Assembly: GCA_003565295.1 (NCBI GenBank)
Contig: PXCO01000071.1
Coordinates: 16,423 to 80,422, forward strand
Direction: 5' to 3'
Source of the DNA: Cyclobacteriaceae bacterium
GTDB lineage: Bacteria > Bacteroidota > Bacteroidia > Cytophagales > Cyclobacteriaceae
Length of the DNA stretch: 64,000 nucleotides
Positions 43,188 through 51,583 of the stretch are shown here, piece by piece. The notes beneath the pieces are model-generated. The model saw only the letters and a program-made list of their open reading frames with translations, did no database searches and was not told where the DNA came from. The number at the start of each line of letters is the position of its first letter. The stretch's first letter is position 1. A program made the translations under genes and the position numbers.

Positions 43188-45593
43188 ATGAAGAGAACCA
43201 TTAAAAAAGTTGCCGTATTAGGTTCAGGTATCATGGGCTCAAGAATTGCATGTCATTTTGCAAATATTGGTGTCCAGGTATTGTTATTGGATATAATCCC
43301 AAGAGAACTCAACGAAGACGAGAACAAAAAAGGCTTAACGTTAGAGGATAAAGAGGTGCGGAACCGTATAGTTAACCAATCCCTGACACAGGCACTAAAA
43401 GCAAAACCTTCTCCCATTTACAGCAAGGATTTAGCGACCCGCATTCAAACAGGAAATTTTGAGGACGACTTATCTAAGGTAAAGGATTATGACTGGGTAA
43501 TAGAGGTGGTAGTGGAAAATTTGGAGATCAAAAAACAGCTTTTCGAAAAAGTGGAACTCCACCGTAAAGCAGGGACATTGATCACCAGCAATACTTCCGG
43601 GATCCCTATGCATTTGATGTGTGAAGGAAGGTCAGAAGATTTCAAACGTCATTTTGCAGGTACCCACTTTTTCAACCCTCCCAGGTACCTCAGGTTATTG
43701 GAAATCATTCCTGCCCCTGAGACCCATCCGGACATCGTCGAATTTTTAATGGAATATGGAGATAGGTTTTTAGGTAAGGAGACAGTACGCTGCAAGGATA
43801 CCCCTGCATTCATCGCTAACCGCATAGGCGTATATGCTATCATGTCTGCTATCCATATTATTGAGGAGATGGATATGGGAGTATCTGAGGTGGATAAATT
43901 AACGGGAACAGTAATCGGCAGGGCCAAGTCGGCAACCTTTAGAACCTTGGACATAGTAGGCTTGGATACCACCGTAAATGTGGCCAACAATTTACGGGAA
44001 GTGCTGGAACATGATGAATCCAAAGACAGGTTCAACTTGCCAAAAAGTGTTCAAGTATTGCATGAAAATGGTTGGCTGGGAGATAAATCAGGAAAAGGAT
44101 TTTTCCATATGATCCGTCACAAAGACGGAAGCAAGGAACTTAAAGAAATTGATTTCAATACCTATGAGTACAAGGACGTTGAAAAGCCTAAGCTCAAAGC
44201 TCTTGATGAAGCCAAGGGCATAGAGGACCTAAAGAAAAGGATTAGGTTTTTGGTCAATTATGAAGACAAATCAGGCGAGTTTTATAGGGCGGTTTTCTAT
44301 GACCTTTTCAGGTATTGTTCCTTCCGCATTCCCGAAATTACAGACGATCTTTATAAAATAGACCAAGCCATTTGCGCTGGATTTGGCTGGGAATATGGGC
44401 CATTTGAGAATTGGGATATCCTAGGTTTGAGGGACACTTTAACCAATATGGAAAAGGCAGGACAAAAACCCGCTGACTGGGTGTATGAAATGTTGGAAAA
44501 TGGTCATCAGTCTTTCTACAAAGTGGAGAAAGGCAAAAATCATTACTATGATATTCCGTCAAAATCTTACAAAGAAATTCCAGGTCAGGAAGATTTTATC
44601 TTATTGGATACCCTTACTGCGGCAGGCAAAGAGTTATGGTCCAATGAGGGAGCCACCATTTATGATTTGGGTGATGATGTCATCGGACTTGAATTCCATA
44701 CGAAAATGAATTCATTAGGTCAGGAGGTCATAGAAGGCATAAACACTGCAATTGGCATGGCCGAAAAATCACACAAGGGACTGGTGATAGGAAATGAGGG
44801 ACAGAATTTTTCCGCTGGTGCCAACCTTTCCATGCTCTATATGTTTGCAGGCGACCAGGAATATGATGAGATCAATCTTATGATTGCTCAATTCCAGAAA
44901 ACCATGATGAGGGCAAGATTTAGCAGTGTGCCTGTGGTAGTAGCCCCTCATAATATGGCGCTAGGGGGTGGCTGTGAATTGTCACTGCATGCCGATGCCA
45001 TACAAGCGCACGCAGAGCTGTATATGGGATTAGTTGAGGTCGGGGTAGGTTTAATTCCTGCCGGGGGTGGTACCAAAGAGATGACCTTGAGATTTTCTAA
45101 TCAGGTGACCTCAGGAGATGTGGAGTTAAATAGGCTTCAGGAAGCTTTTATGAATATTGCAATGGCCAAAGTCTCCACCTCGGCAGAGGAGGCCAAAGGT
45201 TTGGGCTATTTGCAGGCTAAAGATGATATTACCTTGAATAGAAAAAGACAATTGGCAGAAGCCAAGCAAAAGGTAATTTCACTGTACGAGGCCGGCTATA
45301 CCCAACCTATGGAACAAAACAATATCAAGGTATTGGGAAAAACGTCTTTGGCATTGTTTGAGGCAGGAATTACCAGCATGCTCTATGGGGCTTATATATC
45401 TGAGCATGACGCAAAAATTGCCAGAAAACTGGCATGGGTGATGAGTGGGGGTGATCTTTCCTCCCCGACGGAGGTTAGCGAGCAGTATCTGCTTGATTTG
45501 GAAAGGGAAGCCTTTTTGAGCCTTACGGGTGAGAAAAAGACCTTGGAAAGAATCCATAGTATTTTGTTTAAGAATAAACCCTTGAGAAACTAG
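43188..45593 (+). CDS. fadN: Bifunctional 3-hydroxyacyl-CoA dehydrogenase / enoyl-CoA hydratase (FadN-type)
   Basis: 801 residues. Domain order is dehydrogenase first: Rossmann GSGIMGSRIACHFANIG (~12-28), catalytic HFFNPPRYLRLLEIIP (~161), the 3HCDH C-terminal domains (~200-430), then a crotonase domain (~495-700) with oxyanion hole segments GNEGQNFSAGANL and PHNMALGGGCELSLHADAI and Glu in GLVEVGVGLIPAGGGT. This order matches B. subtilis FadN (YusL), not E. coli FadB/FadJ. It hydrates trans-2-enoyl-CoA and oxidises the 3-hydroxyacyl-CoA. fadA and fadE follow in the same order as fadNAE. Confidence 0.93.
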   Translation: MKRTIKKVAVLGSGIMGSRIACHFANIGVQVLLLDIIPRELNEDENKKGLTLEDKEVRNRIVNQSLTQALKAKPSPIYSKDLATRIQTGNFEDDLSKVKDYDWVIEVVVENLEIKKQLFEKVELHRKAGTLITSNTSGIPMHLMCEGRSEDFKRHFAGTHFFNPPRYLRLLEIIPAPETHPDIVEFLMEYGDRFLGKETVRCKDTPAFIANRIGVYAIMSAIHIIEEMDMGVSEVDKLTGTVIGRAKSATFRTLDIVGLDTTVNVANNLREVLEHDESKDRFNLPKSVQVLHENGWLGDKSGKGFFHMIRHKDGSKELKEIDFNTYEYKDVEKPKLKALDEAKGIEDLKKRIRFLVNYEDKSGEFYRAVFYDLFRYCSFRIPEITDDLYKIDQAICAGFGWEYGPFENWDILGLRDTLTNMEKAGQKPADWVYEMLENGHQSFYKVEKGKNHYYDIPSKSYKEIPGQEDFILLDTLTAAGKELWSNEGATIYDLGDDVIGLEFHTKMNSLGQEVIEGINTAIGMAEKSHKGLVIGNEGQNFSAGANLSMLYMFAGDQEYDEINLMIAQFQKTMMRARFSSVPVVVAPHNMALGGGCELSLHADAIQAHAELYMGLVEVGVGLIPAGGGTKEMTLRFSNQVTSGDVELNRLQEAFMNIAMAKVSTSAEEAKGLGYLQAKDDITLNRKRQLAEAKQKVISLYEAGYTQPMEQNNIKVLGKTSLALFEAGITSMLYGAYISEHDAKIARKLAWVMSGGDLSSPTEVSEQYLLDLEREAFLSLTGEKKTLERIHSILFKNKPLRN

Positions 45594-45641
45594 CAATAGC
45601 ATTTTCCTGACTCAATTAACATCAATTCAAATTTTAATCTT

Positions 45642-46814
45642 ATGGAAGCGTATATAGTCAATGGATATAGATCGGCAGTAGGAAAAGCCAAAAAAGGCGG
45701 CTTCAGGTTTTATAGACCGGATGATCTCGCCGCCGACGTGATAAAACATCTAATGTCTCAAACCCCTGGCATTGAAAATAAAATGGTGGATGACCTTATT
45801 GTAGGGAACGCCATTCCGGAGGCTGAGCAGGGTATGCAGATGGGAAGGATGATTTCTCTCCTTGCATTAGGTGAAGAGGTGCCAGGATTCATTATCAACA
45901 GGTATTGTGGTTCTGGCCTCGAAGCAATTGCCTTGGCCACATCAAAAATCAAAATGGGAATGGCGGATTGTATCATAGCAGGAGGTACAGAATCCATGTC
46001 CTTGGTACCGATGATGGGGTATAAGACCGCCCTTAATTGGAATATAGCCAGTAAAAATCCTGATTATTACTTGAGCATGGGACTTACAGCCGAGGAATTG
46101 GCCAAGGATTATTCCATCAGCAGGGAAGATGCAGACCAGTTTGCGGTGGGATCTCATGAAAAAGCTTTAAAAGCGATTGAAGAAGGGAGATTCAAAGATG
46201 AGATTGTTCCCGTGAGTGTGGAAGAAACGTTTTTGGATCAAAACAAGCAAAGAAAAACCCGGTCCTTCACGGTGGATACCGATGAAGGCCCAAGGCCCGG
46301 CACCAATATGGAGGTGTTGTCGAACTTAAAACCTGTCTTCAAACAGGGAGGACAAGTGACTGCTGGTAATTCTTCCCAAACTTCAGATGGAGCAGCCTTT
46401 GTTATGGTAATGTCCGAAAAAATGATGAAATCCCTCAACTTGGAACCCATTGCAAGGTTGGTTAGCTACAGCGTCGCCGGAGTAGAGCCTAGAATCATGG
46501 GAATTGGTCCTAAAGAAGCTGTCCCAAAAGCTTTGAAGCAGGCAGGTATTTCACAGAATGAGATTGACCTTATAGAGCTCAACGAGGCTTTTGCTACACA
46601 GGCGCTGGCAGTGATCAGGGCATTGGACTTTAATCCTGATATAGTAAACGTAAATGGAGGTGCTGTGGCACTAGGCCATCCTCTTGGTTGTACCGGCGGA
46701 AAACTTACCGTTCAAATCATTAACGAGCTGAAAAAGAGGCAAAAAAAATATGGACTTGTCACTGCCTGTGTGGGAGGGGGACAAGGTGTGGCTGGAGTTA
46801 TTGAAATGATGTAG
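45642..46814 (+). CDS. fadA: Acetyl-CoA C-acyltransferase (3-ketoacyl-CoA thiolase)
   Basis: 390 residues. Catalytic Cys in NRYCGSGLEAIA (~90), His in NVNGGAVALGHPLGCTGGKL (~344), second Cys in TACVGGGQGVAGVIEMM at the C-terminus, plus NEAFATQALAVIRAL. It cleaves 3-ketoacyl-CoA to acetyl-CoA and a shortened acyl-CoA. It lies 48 nt after fadN and 81 nt before the acyl-CoA dehydrogenase. Confidence 0.95.
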   Translation: MEAYIVNGYRSAVGKAKKGGFRFYRPDDLAADVIKHLMSQTPGIENKMVDDLIVGNAIPEAEQGMQMGRMISLLALGEEVPGFIINRYCGSGLEAIALATSKIKMGMADCIIAGGTESMSLVPMMGYKTALNWNIASKNPDYYLSMGLTAEELAKDYSISREDADQFAVGSHEKALKAIEEGRFKDEIVPVSVEETFLDQNKQRKTRSFTVDTDEGPRPGTNMEVLSNLKPVFKQGGQVTAGNSSQTSDGAAFVMVMSEKMMKSLNLEPIARLVSYSVAGVEPRIMGIGPKEAVPKALKQAGISQNEIDLIELNEAFATQALAVIRALDFNPDIVNVNGGAVALGHPLGCTGGKLTVQIINELKKRQKKYGLVTACVGGGQGVAGVIEMM

Positions 46815-46895
46815 AGTAGGAGCTGTTTCCCTTGATTCAAAGTAAAGAACAAATGTGATTTTCCGTATTTGCTTTTAAAACAAAAGGAGTGAGAG

Positions 46896-48683
46896 ATGAA
46901 AAATTCGATAAATGGTGGTGAGTTCCTCATAAAAGAAAGTCGTGCCGAGGATATTTTTATTCCGGAACATTTCAATGAGGAACAATTAATGATGGCTCAG
47001 GCATGTCAGGATTTTGTAGATACCGAAATCATGACTAAGATCGAGGCAATCGACAGTATGAAGGATCCTGAACTGGTACCAGGAATTCTAAAAAAGGCAG
47101 GTGAGATGGGTCTTTTGGGGATTTCTGTGCCAGAAGAATTTGGGGGTCTTGGCATGAGTTTCAATACCTCCATGTTGATTGCTGATGTTATTGGAGCCGC
47201 AGGTTCTTTTTCTACGACTTATGGCGCACATACAGGAATAGGCACCTTGCCCATCCTTTATTATGGAACCGAAGAGCAAAAGCTAAAATACCTTCGCAAG
47301 TTGGCCACAGGAGAATGGGCGGCCTGTTATTGTCTCACGGAGCCGGATGCCGGCTCAGATGCCAATAGCGGAAAGACAAAGGCCATTTTAAATGAGGAGG
47401 GTACACATTACCTTATCAATGGCCAAAAAATGTGGATCTCCAATGGTGGTTTCGCTGATCTGTTCATCGTTTTTGCCAAAATAGATGATGATAAAAATCT
47501 TTCTGCCTTCATCGTGGAAAAAGGATTTGGGGGTATAACCATGAATGAGGAGGAGAAAAAAATGGGCATCAAGGGTAGTTCTACCAGGCAAGTATTTTTC
47601 AATGACTGCAAGGTGCCCAAAGAAAACCTGCTTTCTGAAAGGGGGAACGGATTTAAAATTGCCGTCAATATCCTCAACATAGGTAGGATAAAATTAGGCG
47701 CAGGGGTCTTGGGGGGCTGCCGAAGGGTGCTCCAACAATGTATCCAATATTCCAGCGAACGTAAGCAATTTGGTGTTCCCATCAATACATTTGGAGCCAT
47801 TAAAGCGAAACTTGCAGAAATTGCCGTCCAAACCTATGCTTGTGAATCCCTCTGCTACCGAGCCGGTCAGGATGTAGAGGATCGTATAGATGCCTTGGTA
47901 GAGGAAGGGATGGATGTATCCCAAGCCAAATTAAAAGGAGTGGAGCAATTCGCCATTGAATGTGCAATTGCCAAGGTGCACGGCTCTGAAGTGTTGGACT
48001 ATGTCACGGACCAAGGGGTGCAAATTTATGGAGGGATGGGCTATTCTGCAGATGCTCCCATGGAAAGAGCGTATAGGGATGCCCGGATTTCCCGAATCTA
48101 TGAAGGCACCAACGAGATTAACCGAATTTTGATGGTGGGGATGTTGCTAAAAAGAGCCATGAAAGGGGAGATTGACCTAATGGGTCCCGCAAAAGACGTA
48201 GGAGAAGAATTAAAGGCGGTACCTAATTTCGAACAACCTGATTTGTCGCTGCCTTTGGCCGCAGAAAAAGAGCTTCTAAAAAAGCTGAAAAAGTGTTTCT
48301 TAATGATAGGAGGGAAAGCCGTGCAAACCCTTCAGCAAAACCTGGAGCAAGAGCAGGAGATCATGATGAATTTAGCGGATATCATGATAGAAATCTATGC
48401 TTTGGAATCCATGATGTTAAGGACAGAAAAGCTCGTACTGGAAAAAGGTGATGCACCGCTTCAACTTGCTGCCACGCAGATTTATTTATTTGAGGCAAGC
48501 GAAAAGATCCAAAAGGCCGGAAAAGAAGCCATCTATGCGATTGCTCAAGGGGATGAACAAAAGGTACTGCTCATGGGTCTAAAAAGATTTACAAAAACAG
48601 ACCCTGTGAATGTGAAAGAATTGAGAAGGGAATTAGCCGATAAACTCATAGAAAAAGGCAAGTATTTGTTCTTTTTGGGATAA
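46896..48683 (+). CDS. fadE: Acyl-CoA dehydrogenase (FadE/VLCAD-like)
   Basis: 595 residues, longer than the ~380 of short/medium-chain enzymes, with a C-terminal helical extension as in VLCAD/ACAD9. FAD/substrate blocks: CYCLTEPDAGSDANSGKTKA (~145-164), GQKMWISNGGFADLFIVFAK, SSERKQFGVPI, and the catalytic Glu in ISRIYEGTNEINRI (~404). It oxidises acyl-CoA to trans-2-enoyl-CoA, passing electrons to ETF. Last gene of the fadNAE-type operon, followed by a strong terminator. Confidence 0.94.
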   Translation: MKNSINGGEFLIKESRAEDIFIPEHFNEEQLMMAQACQDFVDTEIMTKIEAIDSMKDPELVPGILKKAGEMGLLGISVPEEFGGLGMSFNTSMLIADVIGAAGSFSTTYGAHTGIGTLPILYYGTEEQKLKYLRKLATGEWAACYCLTEPDAGSDANSGKTKAILNEEGTHYLINGQKMWISNGGFADLFIVFAKIDDDKNLSAFIVEKGFGGITMNEEEKKMGIKGSSTRQVFFNDCKVPKENLLSERGNGFKIAVNILNIGRIKLGAGVLGGCRRVLQQCIQYSSERKQFGVPINTFGAIKAKLAEIAVQTYACESLCYRAGQDVEDRIDALVEEGMDVSQAKLKGVEQFAIECAIAKVHGSEVLDYVTDQGVQIYGGMGYSADAPMERAYRDARISRIYEGTNEINRILMVGMLLKRAMKGEIDLMGPAKDVGEELKAVPNFEQPDLSLPLAAEKELLKKLKKCFLMIGGKAVQTLQQNLEQEQEIMMNLADIMIEIYALESMMLRTEKLVLEKGDAPLQLAATQIYLFEASEKIQKAGKEAIYAIAQGDEQKVLLMGLKRFTKTDPVNVKELRRELADKLIEKGKYLFFLG

Positions 48684-48708
48684 CTAATTTTCATGATAAA
48701 TAGGCATG

Positions 48709-48747
48709 GCCTGATTGCCAAGATTTATGGTGATCAGGCTTTTTTTA
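48709..48747 (+). terminator. Rho-independent terminator of the fad operon
   Basis: 12-bp stem GCCTGATTGCCA / TGGTGATCAGGC (two G-T pairs), loop AGATTTA, followed by seven T. Confidence 0.92.
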
Positions 48748-48772
48748 TTATTTCGTTTTTTTAAAAAGTTAA

Positions 48773-49021
48773 CCGCAAATTTATAGCACAGTTGTTTCAG
48801 ATGAGGATTCAATCCCGGTTAGGGTTCCCTCAAATGAAGATATGCAAGGAGAAAAACTGACTGTTTTTGCGCCAAGTGCTACAGGCATTTCATACTTCAA
48901 AGAAAAAACGAGCATGAGTATGGAAATACGCAATTAGCTCTATGATGTTGGTAATCTAATGGATATTGCTGAAGACGGTGAGTTAGTAAAAACCACTTAG
49001 AAAGTTTTTTACAGCAGACGA
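48773..49021 (+). pseudogene. Decayed gene fragment with in-frame stops
   Basis: One frame reads as protein-like over ~83 codons but is interrupted by stops at 48935, 48998 and 49022 and has no start at its head. Its pieces (SDEDSIPVRVPSNEDMQGEKLTVFAPSATG, then LYDVGNLMDIAEDGELVKTT after the first stop) have normal composition. Family not recognised. It fills most of the 440-nt gap between the fad terminator and the convergent desulfhydrase gene. Confidence 0.4.
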
Positions 49022-49125
49022 TAAATGGAAGGATCCAACAACCGTTTAGTGAGGTAAATCCCTTGACGCTCAACCGAAGAACCTATTCAACTGTGTATTT
49101 ACAGGTGAAACCTCTTTCAGTTGAG

Positions 49126-50085
49126 TCAGGGATATAATTGGAAATTAAACCGTTGCTCCATACCGGCAATACCCTGCAGACCCCCGGTATGGATGGCCAA
49201 TATCCTTGAGTTTTTTGGGAAAAAGCCTTGTTCTATCAAATCAAATATCCCATACATCATTTTTCCCGTGTATATCGGGTCCAGTGGAATAGCAGAGGAA
49301 TCCGAGAAGTTTCTTATGAATTGAATCAAATCGCCACTGATTTTCCCATAGCCCCCGAAGTGATAATTGCTAAAGAGTTTATATTCTTTATTTCCCACCA
49401 ATTTATGGTGAGCAAGTAGCTCTCGTATTTCCTGATGGATAAATTCACCCTTCAGGGCAGAAAAGCCCAGGACCTTTTGATGGGATTTGGCACTTGCATA
49501 TAGCCCGGCAAAAGTCCCCCCCGTTCCTATGGGCACACATATAAAATCGAATGCAGTATCTACCTCGTCAAGAATTTCCCTGGTACCTTGAATGGCCAAT
49601 TCATTGGTTCCTCCCTCTGGAATAAGATAATAGTCCCCGTAAATATCCATCCATTCTTTTAGATGCTGCACCTTATATTTTTCTTTATACAAAGAACGGC
49701 TCATAGGATGAAAAATCATTCCATTTTCTTTGGCCGCAACTAGGGTGGGGTTTAAGGGATAAACGAGTTCCCCCCGGATCACTCCAATACTGCGAAGCCC
49801 ATGAGCCTTTGCTGCTATGGCACTGGCATGGATATGGTTGGAAAAAGCACCGCCAAAGGTCAAAATTTGGGTTTTTCCCTGAGCCTTTGCGGTTTCTAGG
49901 TTGTATTTAAGTTTGAAGTATTTATTGCCACTACTTTCACCGGGTATTTTGTCCAGGCGTTTGATGAAAAGCTCCACCTTTTGTCCATGCAAAAGGTCAG
50001 TGCTTACGCTTTCTGAGGGTTGGAAACCTATTTTGGACACAATTTTAGGTATTTTTAATTCAAAATTACCCAAATTCCTATACAT
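49126..50085 (-). CDS. PLP-dependent D-cysteine desulfhydrase / ACC deaminase family protein
   Basis: Start placed at ATG 50085 (MYRNLGNFELKIPK); an ATG at 50112 would overlap the divergent rluD. 319 residues, fold type II. PLP-Lys in ESSGNKYFKLKYNL (~50), cofactor Asn/His segment TFGGAFSNHIHASAIAAKAHG (~75-95), phosphate loop PIGTGGTFAGLYASA (~190-204). Family members degrade D-cysteine or 1-aminocyclopropane-1-carboxylate. The Bacteroidota members of this length are generally annotated only to family level. Monocistronic, back-to-back with rluD (17 nt between starts). Confidence 0.9.
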   Translation of the reverse strand: MYRNLGNFELKIPKIVSKIGFQPSESVSTDLLHGQKVELFIKRLDKIPGESSGNKYFKLKYNLETAKAQGKTQILTFGGAFSNHIHASAIAAKAHGLRSIGVIRGELVYPLNPTLVAAKENGMIFHPMSRSLYKEKYKVQHLKEWMDIYGDYYLIPEGGTNELAIQGTREILDEVDTAFDFICVPIGTGGTFAGLYASAKSHQKVLGFSALKGEFIHQEIRELLAHHKLVGNKEYKLFSNYHFGGYGKISGDLIQFIRNFSDSSAIPLDPIYTGKMMYGIFDLIEQGFFPKNSRILAIHTGGLQGIAGMEQRFNFQLYP

Positions 50086-50102
50086 AGACCTAATTTTGCC
50101 CC

Positions 50103-51140
50103 ATGGAATCATTTGAAGAAGAGGAAGAATTATCCAATAGTGATGAACAAGTGCAGCATTTTGAGATCATTGTGGATAAAGGGCAGGGATTGACTCGCTT
50201 GGACAAATTTCTTGCCGAGAAAATCCCTAATGCCAGCAGAAATAAAGTTCAACAGGGCATTGAGGACGCCGTGATAAAGGTAAATGGACAAAAGGTCAAG
50301 GCGAATTATAAGATAAAGCCCAATGATGTGATCAGCTACTGGATAGTTGATTCTCATAGAGATATGGAAGTGGAGCCTGAACCTATTCCCCTGGACATCA
50401 TTTATGAAGACAATGATTTACTGGTTGTGAATAAACCTGCCGGTATGGTAGTCCACCCTGCACATGGCAACTGGAAAGGAACATTGGTGAACGCCCTGGC
50501 CTATTATTTTGGCCAATTGCCCGAAATGCCCGGAAATACCGGAAGGCCGGGCTTAGTCCATAGGATTGACAAAGACACCAGTGGACTACTCGTGATCGCA
50601 AAATCTGAAAAGGCCATGACCAAACTGGCGGCACAATTTTTTCATCATAACATCAAGCGCTCCTATATGGCCCTGGTGTGGGGAGAACCCAAGGAGGATC
50701 ATGGCACCATAGATGTGCCTATAGGTCGCAGTTTTAAAAATAGAAAAGTGATGGATGCATTTCCAGACGGGGATTATGGTAAACATGCGGTCACCCATTA
50801 CACAGTGATCCAAAGGCTGAGGTATGTGTCCTTGGTAGAATGCAGGCTGGAAACCGGGAGAACCCATCAAATCCGTGCACACATGAAATATCTTGGCCAC
50901 CCTTTGTTTAATGATGCAGTATACGGAGGGGACAAAATCCGAAAGGGAACCCAGTTTAGCAAGTACAAGGCCTTTGTCCACAACTGTTTTTCGATGTTGC
51001 CCAGGCAAGCCTTGCACGCGAAATCTTTAGGTTTTGTGCACCCTACCACCCAAGAAAATTTGTTTTTTGAAAAGGAAATGCCAGAGGATATGTCACAAGT
51101 CGTAGAGAAATGGAGAAAATATGTAAAGGAAATCGATTAA
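50103..51140 (+). CDS. rluD: 23S rRNA pseudouridine synthase RluD-like
   Basis: 345 residues. N-terminal S4 RNA-binding domain (~25-85, LTRLDKFLAEKIPNASRNKVQQGIEDAVIKVNGQKVKANYKIKPND) and RluA-type catalytic domain with Asp in GLVHRIDKDTSGLLVIAKSE (~150-169) and RTHQIRAHMKYLGHPL. It isomerises uridines in 23S rRNA helix 69 or related sites. A TAATTTTG box at 50091-50098 lies just 5 nt before the ATG, so the mRNA might be almost leaderless. Confidence 0.93.
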   Translation: MESFEEEEELSNSDEQVQHFEIIVDKGQGLTRLDKFLAEKIPNASRNKVQQGIEDAVIKVNGQKVKANYKIKPNDVISYWIVDSHRDMEVEPEPIPLDIIYEDNDLLVVNKPAGMVVHPAHGNWKGTLVNALAYYFGQLPEMPGNTGRPGLVHRIDKDTSGLLVIAKSEKAMTKLAAQFFHHNIKRSYMALVWGEPKEDHGTIDVPIGRSFKNRKVMDAFPDGDYGKHAVTHYTVIQRLRYVSLVECRLETGRTHQIRAHMKYLGHPLFNDAVYGGDKIRKGTQFSKYKAFVHNCFSMLPRQALHAKSLGFVHPTTQENLFFEKEMPEDMSQVVEKWRKYVKEID

Positions 51141-51280
51141 ATGCATTGACAAATTTTTAAAAGCATCTCAATTTTTATATTACTAATTATTTTATATTTA
51201 ATGATATAGTACTTTAAATAAATATTATGTAAAAAATAAGTCGTTTTGATAAAATATTTTTCTAAAAACCAAGCCTTTAT

Positions 51281-51288
51281 TACATTTG
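51281..51288 (+). promoter_or_regulatory. -7 promoter box upstream of the tRNA-like RNA
   Basis: TACATTTG is a perfect TAnnTTTG box; the predicted start is ~51295, about 25 nt upstream of the tRNA-like 5' end. The 140 nt preceding it (51141-51280) are very AT-rich with no gene. Confidence 0.5.
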
Positions 51289-51319
51289 TAACATCAAAAG
51301 CAAACGGCTTTCAGCAACT

Positions 51320-51463
51320 TGTAGGATGTTGAAATTGGCAGACAAGCCCTCCTGTCTCGGGGGTGGAGGATCCAGATTTATTTTTGGTGTACCGGACAAA
51401 GCGCAAATGGAGCTCATTGTGTTGCCTAACGGCTCCGTGGAGGTTCGAGTCCTTCTCCTACAG
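51320..51463 (+). ncRNA. tRNA-like RNA with tRNA-Leu-type body, GTC anticodon and ~75-nt variable-region insertion
   Basis: Base-paired acceptor TGTAGGA (51320-51326) / TCCTACA (51456-51462); U8; 3-bp D stem TTG/CAA with loop AAATTGGCAGA holding G18G19 and shaped like bacterial tRNA-Leu; anticodon stem CCCTC/GGGGG with loop C-T-GTC-T-C (T33, anticodon 51354-51356 = GTC); T arm GGAGG-TTCGAGT-CCTTC. Discriminator G 51463; CCA is not encoded. Between anticodon and T stems lie 75 nt (51364-51438) instead of 4-24, containing a 7-bp hairpin ATGGAGC/GCTCCGT. A promoter box precedes and a strong terminator follows. An ordinary tRNA-Leu or tRNA-Asp is excluded by the mix of features. No intron class fits. 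Confidence 0.72.
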
Positions 51464-51469
51464 CAAATT

Positions 51470-51515
51470 GAAGAACCAAGTTAGGGAGAATTCCCTGGTT
51501 TGGTTCTTTTTTTAT
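51470..51515 (+). terminator. Strong terminator of the tRNA-like transcript
   Basis: 16-bp stem AGAACCAAGTTAGGGA / TCCCTGGTTTGGTTCT (three G-T pairs) with loop GAAT, ending in TTTTTTT. It lies 7-9 nt after the tRNA-like 3' end and isolates that RNA from the next gene. Confidence 0.93.
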
Positions 51516-51583
51516 TTGGAGGAGCAACCTATCCTTATTATATTGAATAATATTGATTTATTTTTGTATCCTTGAAATGGCAT

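Noticed and set aside
51320..51463. tmRNA or group I intron-containing tRNA-Leu
   Set aside because: There is no tag-peptide frame or tmRNA ends. The insertion is not at the anticodon, where tRNA-Leu group I introns sit, and is too short for one.
51363..51575. 70-codon plus-strand reading frame in the tRNA-like region
   Set aside because: It runs through the tRNA-like RNA and its terminator and has no protein-like composition.
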